NCBI GenBank assembly: GCA_033439295.1 | Contig: JAVTLE010000016.1 | Span: 2,604,001 to 2,668,000 of the forward strand | Reading direction: 5' to 3' | DNA length: 64,000 nucleotides | Source of the DNA: Deuterostichococcus epilithicus | Taxonomy: Eukaryota > Chlorophyta > Trebouxiophyceae > Prasiolales > Stichococcaceae | Shown: positions 22,841-34,800 of the stretch, in pieces | Numbering within the stretch: the first letter of the stretch is position 1 | Layout of the letters: each line of letters starts with the position of its first letter | The notes under the pieces: generated by a model | What the model saw: the letters and a program-made list of their open reading frames with translations, nothing else | Database searches by the model: none | What the model was told of the DNA's origin: nothing | Position numbers and translations under genes: made by a program

Positions 22841-25800
22841 GCTTGCATGGGCGATCACTTCCGGGCGGGTCACGCTCTGGAAGCGGCTCGGGGGCCTCGG
22901 GTGCGCACGCCCTACTACTGCTCAACTCTTTGTGGGTTTTGGTATCCGCATGGTCCGTCCTTGCTACCATGGCGCGCATCCCTGCAGCGCTCTCAAATGG
23001 CAGACACCCGGCAGCCGCTCCTGCGCATTTCTTAGGCTACGTTCTTTGCAAGCTTATCGTCCGCTGCATGACCCTGCCGTTATTCCCCTTTCTGCAGCCT
23101 CCAGCCTGGGCATCGGCATTCTGGGCGCAGTCTTGGCGGCACAGACCATCTATGTGAGCGGCTACCTGCCGGGGGTGCCGCCCAACTTCCGGGATGTCAC
23201 CCGCGAATTCAACTGGTGGTCCGGCAACATCAGGTGCGTATCGAGTCGTGATATAAGACAGCACCAATAATGCAGAGCACTTTTTGCACACAACTGTGCC
23301 TACACGCACCGTATAGAGCGACCACTATCGCTGAAAACCTGCAAGTGCGGTTGCAACCGTTGAGCTGAAGCTGTAGTTGAGTTTTGAGGGTAAGTGTGGG
23401 CTGCATGGCTGCCGACACCGCCTGCAAAGCGATTTTCTGGTGCAGCAGTGGAGCAGATAACCATAAACTTGAGGGACCGCTGGCGTGCTTGGTTCAAAGC
23501 TCAGTTAGGTTGTAGGCCCCAGCAAAGGTTTGCAATGTGCTCAGTAGACAGTCGCTGCCCTGGTGCTGCAGGGTGCCCGTGTTCCAGAGCGTCAGCGACT
23601 TCGACACCCCGGTGACGGCAGGCGAAAACGCTGCCTTCGTTAACAACACCGGGTTCAGCCAGCCCGGGCTGCTCATCGAGACCCTCGGCATGGACCCCAC
23701 CACATCGTTCTACCGTGAGACCATTCACCTCGCTGGCCGACTCCTCCTCAAAAGTCGCGACGCCACACATCTGCAAGCCGCAAGCCATGATCACGGACTA
23801 CCGTCCGTCCACCAGCAACACAGCATTGGCCGGCCGCTCATATGTGCGGCAGTCACAGCGCTTTTGTCGAGGCTTGCACCTATTCTCCAAAGCTCTCCAA
23901 GCGGCCGTTTGGTTCAGCACATTGTGCACGTGCCACGTGCACCGCAAGGCGCTTGTGAACCATAAGTACAGCGACCGAGAGAGATGCACCTTGAGGAAAT
24001 GCGCTTACACTGTGAATGCATGACGCGCTACTGCAACATCGTACCTCATACATTCCAAGCATGCTGCTGATTCGCTGCTTGCAGCCTTCCCGGCCGGCAA
24101 CATCACAGGCCCGCCATCCAACACCGACAGCGCAACTCGGCCTGCGGGTGTGCAATCGCTGCATATCCCTTCCTCCCAACACCCTGCCTTGTTGAACAGC
24201 TTTACTTGCTCTGCACACTTATGCTGACTGGACACGCTACTAGCAGCATCAGAGGCTTTGTCATATTGCAGCTGACAGTGTCCATCCTATTGTGAGGTGA
24301 CCTGTGAGTGCAGGCTGCAAGCTCTTCTGTGCATTGCCGTCGTGTGCGTGCTGCAACTGATGGGTCCGAGCTGCTGCTTGCAGTGGTTGCTTTTCCTGTG
24401 CCGCTAGCAGAGGTGCCGTCCGCCAATGTCACGGCAGTGTCTTTCATCAACCCCGCTGCAACGCCGTCCGCCAACCTGACAGCGGTGTCCCCGGGTGACG
24501 CCCCACTGGCTGACTCTCAGACCAACAGCGCACCTGCGCCCGCACCAATAGCGGCGCCCGGCCCTGACGCTCTGTCGCCAGCCCCGCCCGTCGATTCCAT
24601 CCCGCCAGCGGTGCCAACACAGGATGCTGCCGCGCCGGCACCCGCCCTCCTGGATTCTGCTTCGGCATCGGCTCCTGGCGAGCAGGCGGCGGCAGCCCCA
24701 GATGAGCAGCCAGCGACTGCACCGGCCGAGCAGCTGGTATCAGCGCCAGTCGCGCAGCTGGCGCAGGCGCCAGCCGAGCAAGCGGTGTCGATGTCAGTCG
24801 AGCAGCCGGCGCAGGCGCCAGCCAAACAGCTGGTTTCACAACCGTTGGCCGAGCAGCCGGCAAATGCGCCTGCTGAGCAGCCACCAGTGGCAGCAGCCGA
24901 GCAGGCGGCACAGGAGCCTGCTGCTCTCGTGCCGCCGCAGCTGGCGGCCTCCATGCTGGCTTTGCCGCCTGAAGGTGCTGTTGCGCCAAGAGGACCGCTG
25001 GCGGCGCCGACGCCGACTGCAGCGCCAAGCACTGCCGCCCCGACGCTCATCGCAACCCCCACTCCGACCGGCAGCCCTGCGCCGGCAGCCGTTATGACGC
25101 CTGGCGGACCCAGTCCCACAGCCGCGCCAGAGCCTTCGCCAGTGCCCAACCAAACGCCTAACCCGATGGCGTCTATGCCTGCGGCAGCACCCACACCGAC
25201 TGATGCCCCGGCCCCCGCCGCAGCCCCAGTTACGGCGCCCAACATTCCCACCGAAGCCCCACCTTTGCCACGCGCCGCGTCGCCCACTACATCACCGACG
25301 CCGGCGCCGCAGCAGCGCACAAGCGATGGCACCGCTGATGGCTCAAACACCTTCGCCTGGCAGGGCAAAGCTGTGACGGTCAGCCTGTCGGCAACAGGCG
25401 GAACGTACAGCGGCGACCAGGGCAGGAAGCTGCTCTCAGCACCCGGCGACTTTCTCACCGCTGCGTCAGCCGCTGCAGGTTTCATCAGCATCGCAGCAAC
25501 CAGCCTGGATTTCGTGGAGTTCATCTACGACATCCCGCGGCTGGAGGGCGGCAGCTCGGGGTTTTTCTTCTTCAATGGTACCGCGACCGCTTTGCCCGAC
25601 GTCCGGCGGAGAGCGCTACGGGGCATCGCACAAGGCTCTGATGATGAGCTGCAAACCACAAGTCCATGGGATGAGTTGACAGCAGAAGACTCGCCGCCGC
25701 CCGCGCCGCCGCCAGCGCCGCCGCCGCAAGCACACCCCACACCGGCGCCGACTGCGAAACCGACCACGGCGCCGACGTCTGANCCCACCTCAAAACCAAC

Positions 25801-28800
25801 AGCGGCACCCACTCCAGCCCCCATGCAACAGCCCACAGGTAAGCCGGCGGAGGCGCCCACAGAAGCGCTCACCTCGCAGCCGACGAGCGTACCCACCGCA
25901 CGGCCCACAACAGAGCCAACAGCAGCGCCGACCAAGACGCCGACCTCCAAGCCCACCGAGGTGCCAAGTGAGGCGCCGACCGAGGCGCCCACTTCACACC
26001 CTACAGCTTTGCCCACCCACGCACCCATCAACGCGCCGACCGTGGCGCCCAGTGAGGCGCCGACCGAGGCGCCAACTTCACATTCAACAGCTTCACCCAC
26101 TAAGACTCCCACCGACTCGCCGACCGAGGCTCCCACTCGACGACCGACCTCTTCTGCAGCTACCGCAGAGCCGACCACGGAGCCGACAACCGAGCCCACT
26201 TCCGACATGACGTCCGCGCTGTCACGGTCACCTACAGATACACCAACACCGACGCCGCACCCGGCTGCTGGCGATTCTGAGCTGGTGCCGGCTCCAGCAC
26301 ACTTTGACCGCGCGAGCAAGCAATCGGATAGCAGTGCTGATTCGCCAAACCATGCCGACCGTGCGAGCCAGCGGGCGGCTGCCGCTGGCGCTGGTGCCGC
26401 GGAGCTTACCTACACCATTGAGGGCTATGCCGCTGGCGACTCCCCCGGCCGCGACAAGGTACCAAGTCGTCAGGATTCGAGGCGAACGCCTTGTCTACTG
26501 GCCCGCCTCGCATTTTGGTTTGTAATAGTCTTAGCTTGATTGTGCAACTGTGACGGCCTAAGCTTGATTACGAAAACTTGGCTTGCCTTGACAATCGACC
26601 TACATGCGGGCTTCCTGCTTCTGCAGATCAGGCTGACACTGGTCGACGGGTTGGGTGCCGTAGTGTGGTCTGTCAGCAGCAACGGCAGCGCCACTTCAGG
26701 CACCCGCGGCCTGTCTCTACGCCGGACAAGCCGCACTGCGCCGCTGCTGCCATCGCCGCCTGGCGCCACGCTTGCGCCCACAGACGTCCCTACACCGGAG
26801 CCTTCAGCGGTGCAGAGGCCTGATTCAGTTTCGCCGCTGCCATACCCGCCTCCACGTCACACGGGAACAGACGCCTCAACAGCGTCCCCCTCGCTGCCAC
26901 TGCCTCAGCCTCCCCCACCCTCGCCATCGCCGCCGCCTCCTCCTCAGCCGCCCTTGCCAGTATCGCCATCCACATCACCTCCTAGCCCCAACCTGCAGCC
27001 AGTGGCCCCCCTGTCGCCGCCTCTGCAGCCNCCATTGCGGCCACCTCCCAGCCCTGCGCTGCNACNGTNATCTGAGTTGCCGCCTNCGCCCCCGCAATCA
27101 CCACNNCCGCCACTGCCNTCCATCTCTNCACTTCAGCCTTCGCCCTCAAACCCATCGCCTCCTCCGCCCCCGCCGTTGCCGCAACCCCCGCCGCCTCCCA
27201 GCCCTCCCCCACAGCCGCTGTCTGATTCGCCACCATCGCCCCTGCCATCACCGCCGCCCCCGCCACCGCCCAGCCCTCCCCGCAGCCGCCGCCCAGGTCG
27301 CCGCCTCCGCCTCCGCCATCTCCTATTTCTATTATACAGTTTCCACCAAGCCCTCCGCCGCCACTGCCGCCTCCTCCCTTGCCGCCCCCTCCGCCGCCAC
27401 CAAGCCCGCTGCCGCAGCCACCTCCCCCTTTGCTGCCTCCTCCGCCGCCACCAAGCCCGCCGCCGCNGCCGCCGCCCCCTTTGCCGCCTCCTCCGCCGCC
27501 ACCAAGTCCGCCGCCGGTGCCGCCGCCCAATCCGCCGCCGCCGGTGCCGCCTCCTCCGTCGCCGCCCCCTCCGCCGCCACCAACCCCGCTGTCGCAGCCA
27601 CCTCCCCCTTTGCTGCCTCCTCCGCCGCCACCAAGCCCGCCGCCACAGCCGCCGCCCCCTTTGCCGCCTCCTCCGCCGCCACCAAGCCCTCCGCCGGTGC
27701 CGCCGCCCAGTCCGCCGCCACCACATCCGCCTCCCCCTCGCCGCCCCTCCGCCGCCACCAAGCCCGCCGCCGCAGCCGCCGCCCCTTTGCCGCCTCCTCC
27801 GCCGCCACCAAGCCCTCCGCCGGTGCCGCCGCCCAGTCCGCCGCCGCCACATCCGCCTCCCCCTCGCCGCCCCCTCCGCCGCCACCAAGTCCGCCGCCGC
27901 CACATCCGCCTCCCCCTCGCCGCCCTCCGCCGCCACCAAGCCCGCCGCCGCAGCCGCCGCCCCTTTGCCGCCTCCTCCGCCGCCACCAAGCCCGCCGCCG
28001 GTGCCGCCGCCCAGCCCTTTGGCGCCACAGCCGCCTCCCGCATCGCCGCCCCCTCAGCCGCTACTGAGCCCGCCGCCGGTGCCGCCGCCCAGCCCCCGCC
28101 ACTGCCGCCTCCTCCTCGCCACCCCCTCCGCCGCCACCAGGCCCGCCGCCACTGCCGCCGCCCAGCCCTCCGCCACTGCCGCCTCCCCCTCGCCACCCCT
28201 CCGCCGCCACCAGGCCCGCCGCCGCTGCCGCCGCCCAGCCCTCCGCCACTGCCGCCTCCCCCTCGCCACCCCTCCGCCGCCACCAGGGCCGCCGCCATTG
28301 CCGCCACCCAGTCCTCCGCCACTGCCGCCTCCCCCTCGCCACCCCTCCGCCGCCACCAGGCCCGCCGCCGCTGCCGCCACCCAGCCCTCCGCCACTGCCG
28401 CCTCCCCCTCGCCACCCCTCCCCGCCGCCACCAGGCCCGCCGCCATTGCCGCCACCCAGTCCTCCGCCACTGCCGCCTCCTCCTCGCCACCCCCTCAGCC
28501 GCCACCAGGCNCGCCGCCGCTGCCGCNACNGGGGCCGCCGCCGCCCCTCAACCAGGGTGCCCTGGTCGGACAGGCATTTGATGCTGCGACTGGCTCTCCA
28601 GTCATCAGCACCGCGCTGCAGACGGTAAGTGGCGCTGGCACCTGCAAGTTGGCTACTTGGTAATTGAACCATCTATCACCCAGCCGGGCTTGTCATCGTC
28701 AGCTGTGGCTGCCACTGTGCAAAACCGTGTTGACCGGCAGCCTCGTTTGTTGACTGTATGTCATCAGGCCACAGACTTGCAATGCACATGGTTCGTTGAT

Positions 28801-31800
28801 ACGGGAGAAACCTTAGAAATGCTCCTGCAGCTGCCCATGGTTGGGAGGCGGCGCGCACTGCTGGTGACATCGCAGGGCGTGGTGCAGACTCAATTCGTGC
28901 CGGACACGGTGCTGTTGACCGGCACTCAGTCGCAGGGGCTGCCTGATCTCAAGGCCACAGCCTTTGCTGAAGTGCAACTGGTGCCATTGGAGTGCGCGCT
29001 TTCTCAGACCCTTGCAGCCTCTGATGTTGATGACATCTTCCATGATGAAGCATGGACTTGCGCTGGGACATGTGCTGGTCTGTCTCACAGAAACGGCAAC
29101 GCAAGACGACCCGCGTTGGCTGTTGCCATGCAGGGTTTCGGGTGCCAGTATCACCATTGCTGGCACAATGGAAGCTTTTGGTACGGACATTGTTCTCGAA
29201 AACGCCCAATTCTTCACGTTCCTGCTGAACATGGTCATCGGTGAGTGCACTTGCGTTCCCCTCTCCGTGCCCTGCCTCACCAGCACGTTGACTGCCGCCC
29301 ACAAGTCAGCAGCGCAGTGTGTAGCCACAACATTCGTATATGGAGGACGGTTGAATGCCATTATGACTACAGACTTTGAGTTACACCTTTGCAGACATAG
29401 CGCCACTCTCTTCTTGTGTTCGGCCCCATGGGAGACGCCGGCTGCCAAACAAATCACAGCGACATCAGCCATGAAACACACGTCACCTCGGTCGCGGCTG
29501 CAGATGCCGATGGAGGTTCAACCTTCGATGTGGCCGTGACGGAGATACCTCCGGAGTTTGCGGACGATGCCTTCGTCCCGGTGCCGGTCACCATATCGGG
29601 AAACGGCGGCACGGGCCTGGCCTATTATCCGGGCGGCGCTGACTTTTCCAACCTCACCACCTGTATCCCGGTGACAATACTGGCACTTGGCTGGCACCAT
29701 CCATCACTTCCACAGCCTTTTGTGCAAGCAATTGTGCGTTGGGACCAGAGTCAGGTTGGAGGTTTGACGTGCCAGTCAAGAAGCCCCGTCTTTTCAAGCG
29801 ACAGCGGGCTTTCACATATGCACCAATTGTCGCATGGTGTACTAGGGCAGCGAGTTGCTGCTGGTGTAGGCTGGCAAGAGAGGCAAGAATGCGCACAAAT
29901 GTTGCTGCTGTGGTGACACGGGATGCTGCGCTGCAGGGCGTTTTCTTTTGTGAATTATGCACATCCCGCACAGACACCTGCAGTCAGTGCCAATGGTGCG
30001 GGGGTCCTTTCCTATTGCCCACATCGTCCCAACACTGCCTGGTGACCTGGCTTTTGCTGCTGTGTGTCCCCAGCCACTGCCGACCGTCCCGTTTCGGTTC
30101 CCTACGCAGTGACTACATTCTTGACCCCTTCTCCTCATTGTGCTACCCGGACCCTCTGGGAGCTGATGGCGCCAACCCCTGCCCACTTCCTCCTACCTTA
30201 CGGCGGCGGCTGCTCAACCCAGATCTGACATCACCAGCAGCTCGGCAGGCACGGGCCTGACAAGATCATATGGACATGTTGCGCCCTTGGTTTAGGCACG
30301 TTGTGCATCCCAAATGCAATACATCACAGGGTGCCTTCGGCAACCTGGCAGGCCTACTTGCTCTCGGACAGGGCAGTTGATGCCTGGTTACAAATTGCTT
30401 GCCACGCGCACTACGTTGCCAGCAGGTTGTATCGATGGAAGGCACTGCAAGTCCAAGCCTACAAGCGCACGGCCGTTCATACACTGATGTGATCCTGCTT
30501 CGTGTGTGCAGCCAGCTGCAACCGCAGCGACAGGCCCAAGCACCAGTGCCACTGTCCGTGGCAACATCACAGCGGCGCCAGTGCGCAGGCTTTCGAAAGC
30601 CCACCGCATCATTCTCGTGTGCAATGCGACGCGGATACGCGCAACGAAGTGCCCGCATCATGGCTGCTTGTCGTCACACCTACTCGCCAGGACTACTGCA
30701 CAATCATTATTTAGTTTGGGTTCCAGCATGGCTGGTGTTCACGCTTCTACCTTGACCACCCAATTGTGCAGGACACTGATGCTGCCCAGCAACTGGGCAT
30801 CCAGGCGGTCATCCCGGCAGGTCCGCACAAGACTTATGTGGTGCTGACGGCAGTCAACGCTTCCACTGGCAGCTTCACAGTGGTGCGTGCATGTTAATTA
30901 CTTTCTTGTGTGTAGTATGGTGTCAGATGCTGGTGTCGAAACTTTCGACTCGAAAGCCAAATCCATCTTGCAGAGCTCCCCCTGCCGTCTAGCGCACTGT
31001 GGTCTTTGGCCACCAGGTGGCATGGGCAGATGAAGCAGCAGTACTATGGCAAACTTGACTGCAAGCTGCCACTAGCGGCTCGTCTCTTGGTTGCGCGATG
31101 TCAGCTATCTGCCCTACAGTCGCCTTGTCACTGCCTCCAAAAGCCCCGAACTTCCGCAGGCGCTAGACGCCCTGGCGAATCTCATCCCCGGATCCGTGCA
31201 GGTGCGGGACGGGAGCGCTGCCAACGTGTCCATGGGCGGTGCGGCTGCACCTGCCGCCTACGCCGCCAGCAGTGTGGGCGCTGCTGGCGGTGCTGCCGGG
31301 CCCACGGTGACAGCAGACCTGGCACCCGGCGCCTCGGCCTCACAGAGCATCGCTACCATGGTCATCGGCCAAAACAGCCTGAACTCCGTCAATGACCTGC
31401 TGGCGGTGTTTGGAAACACTGGCAGCAGCCGTTTCTTGCACAAGTGAGTACGGTAGCTCTGCCCCGTTGTTCCATTCTGTCGGAGGTCTGCCCTAACTGC
31501 ATCATCTCTATAGCAGCGCTCGCTTGCTTTTCAATGCGAGGCGCAGCTGTGCAGTGCTCAGCTGCCGCATCAGCAGGGCAGTCTTGCTATGTGCATTCCA
31601 TCAACATTGTCAGCCAGCAGTGCACTTGCCATTGTGCGCAAAACATGTGCCGGATGCAAGCAGCATGCCGGACACTGCACAACGCCGCGAGCACAATAGG
31701 AGAGGACCCAACACCCAGGGTCGCTTGGAATGTCAGGAAGGCTCGTTGAATCAGGGGCACCTGCCACCTGACTTCAGATCGTGTCATCAAAACTCGTGTG

Positions 31801-34800
31801 GCAGGGCGGCAGAGATAGCCTTTTGGATGGCGGTCCTGGCGGTGTCGTGCGTCGTGCTGCACGTCATGCTGATACTGGGCTTCCGCTGCTTCCATCGGCA
31901 CCCGCCTGCAATCCTGGAATTCCCGCGCCTGGAGCTCTTCATGCTGCTGTGCATGGTGAGCAGCATTGTTGAGGAGCAACAGCTGCTGCAGAGTCGTCTC
32001 AATGTGGCGGCATCTGGCATGCGGGATGCTTGCACGCAGAACTGAGTGACTACTTCATTCCAATCCCTCTTGGCTGATGGCAATGCCTTTTACATGGTGC
32101 AGGTCCAGCCAATAGCCCAGTGCGCGGCACGTGAGTCTTTCCTACCCTTGCTGCTGGACGTAATTTGAGTATATTCTCCCCCTGCTTGAGGGCGCTACTC
32201 ACACAACTCGATGGCGCTGAAATTGTGGGGGTGCAACGGTTCGAACCATTGGTTTCGAACCAAAAACTATTGGGCAGCTTCTTGGGGTCATGGATCAATG
32301 TCTCGCCAAGCACTTAGGCGGTTCCTGCATGTTCAGATGATGGTCATGCCCTGGCCGGCCTTTGGCAGGCTGCTGCGGGGGACTGCGGATCCTGCCCTGC
32401 TGCAGGCATGATCAGGGCGCTTCAGAAATGCGGCTGAGAGCAGGATGGCTGACCCTTTTCGCGATGCCCACCGCAGAGCTCATTGCGTCGGGCAGCCATG
32501 GCGCCATGATCGGCGGATGGTGAGCATAGGAAGTCCTGCATGCCTATGCATCATGTCCCGTGCAGCGCACAAATGTCAACCAGCTGCAGTCAGTGCCACG
32601 CGGCTTGCGTAGGTGCATTTTCGTGCTGGGTGTCCTGGGTTTCCTGGGTTTCGGCGCCTGGACGGTGTTCAGGTCGGTGCATCACCACAGTATGCGCAAG
32701 GCACGCTGGGTGCTGCCCGCCATCGAAGACCCCAAGGTGGGTGGCACACATGATAAAGTGTAGCAGTGCCTGCCTGCTGTTGGCGCCAGAGCTGCTCGGC
32801 GAATATGTGTCACAGTTGAACTGGCCGCCGCCAGAGTCAGATGCCTCTGCAGCTGCTCTTCTGCACAGCTCACCTAGGACGATCTCTTCCAAGATTCGCT
32901 GTTCAAGAGCAAAAGGCTATTTGATCCCAACTGCATAGGCGGTTCAGGCCGCAGGGATGCGCTGGTCCACTGGTACCAAGAGCTATTTGTCGCCATCGCA
33001 TCCTTGCTCGGCGAATGACCCCCACGGGGCCAGAAACCCCGTGGAAGCCTTGCAGACCGCGACATGACCGTGACCTTGTGCACGTGAACACACAGCCGAA
33101 GCCGGGCTTCTTCGGCAAGGTGTGGGAGCGCTGCGTGGCGCGCCCCATGGCGGGGAAGCCCCTGCCCGAGGCGGAGTGGCTGCACGTGGACGAGCACAAG
33201 CACCTGCGCTTCCTGGAGCGCCACGGCGCCCTCTTCGAGGACAACAGAGGCAGCTCCCTGGCTCCTAGTTGCATCACCAGCCACAGTGCATCTTTTGAAA
33301 TGCTGCCGGGCAGTTCTTTGTTCCGCAATCATTTGATGCCCCTGCTCCATCCTACACGGTGTGCACCGATCCAGCAAGACTGTCTGACCCCTCAAAGGTG
33401 TCCTTGCAGCCCGTCCCGTCCGCATGCTGTGCTGCCACGCCGTGCCCTTGCCAGCGTGCCAAGATGCGCATAATACGGAAACCAGCAATTCAGCAGCACG
33501 CTCCCGACTCCAGGGCCGCCATACCGGTATGTGGTGGCGAGCGAGGACGGCACACCGCGCTCCGGGTCTCTACTGTTAGACGACCCCAAGCTGGCCGTCG
33601 CCGCCCAGGTGCGCCTAGCGCCGCCCTACCACTGGCAGGATGTGTCTGCCGTTCGGAGGTGCCTTGAAAGCACAGGCTAAGGTGCACCGCGCAAGGTTGT
33701 GGTGCATGGGTATGATTGCAGACTGCATAGATGCACAAGATTTGGGGCTGGGCCCGCATATCTGCTGGCCGTGCACAGCCGCTGCCTGGAGGTAAACAAA
33801 AGTCTAGGTCCTGTATGCAACACGCTCTGTCTGTCAAGAAATTCGCCATGCTGAAGCACATTGCGGCTGTCTTCGCTGTATGTAGGAGTCTGTGTGCACG
33901 GCGCAGCTGACTGCCCAGCCGGATTTTGCCGCCATGACCGACAGCCAGCGCCACGAGCACCTTCAGCACTACGGGTCTCAGGTACATCTGACACATTGCC
34001 GCCTGCTGCTCTCCGAGCTCCTGTCCCATGGCTTGGCAGCAGCCATGAGACGGACAGCTCCGGTGCAGGGACGCATGTACGGGCATGTTGTTGGTAATGC
34101 AGGCTTGAAGAGCAATGACGAGCTCCTGCAAAATCATTACACCTTGGACCAGTATGTGTCGCAAAGCACGATTGACTGACTGCTGTTCGCGTTGTAGGGC
34201 AAGGCCATTCCTGCTGCCCTGACCACCGCCATCAACACCTCAGCAGGAAGCGGCAGCCGTCTTGGCCTTGCCGCCTTGGCCATGCTAAATGCCTCGGCGG
34301 GGAGCGCAGCCACCGAATCCTTTGCAGCCGGCTCAAGAAAGGGACCGGCCTTCGGCGCTGATGGCAGCAGGGGGGGCAGCACACACGACGCAGCTGCCGC
34401 CTCCACCCCAGCAGACGCGGCAACCGCCGCCTCTACGCCGACGCCATCCGCGCATTGCGGCGGCAACACCTCATTCAAGGCAGGACGAAGTTCAGCGGCC
34501 GCTAATTCCGCTTCTGTCGCACGGTCCGATGGCTCTGGCAGCAGCGCAGGCAGTGACCCGCTCCGTACGGCACACCTGTTCGGCACCTTGGGAGGTGGCG
34601 CGGGTGGCGCGACAGCAATCCGCATTGCGAGCGGCAGCGCGAAAACGCAGTCCCTCGGCGGCAAGACGCTGCAGGCGCACATTGGCGACTCCGTTGACGG
34701 GTGGGTTCTGGCAAGCGGCCCCGCACATGTTGTCGATCGTTCAAGCTGCATTTTCTCGAGTTAAACTACTGTGATCGCTCAAAGCTGTCAGCCTTCTGAC

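Noticed and set aside
26982-28580. Minus-strand Gly/Trp/Arg-rich ORF of about 500 codons
   Set aside because: Exact antisense shadow of the PPPPSPPP tract of gene A, without start context, splice structure or similarity to neighbours.
32225-32265. tRNA-like T-arm (ggttcgaacc) with an inverted neighbour
   Set aside because: I could not find matching D-arm, anticodon arm or acceptor stem on either strand. It sits in an intron of gene A and looks like a small palindrome.
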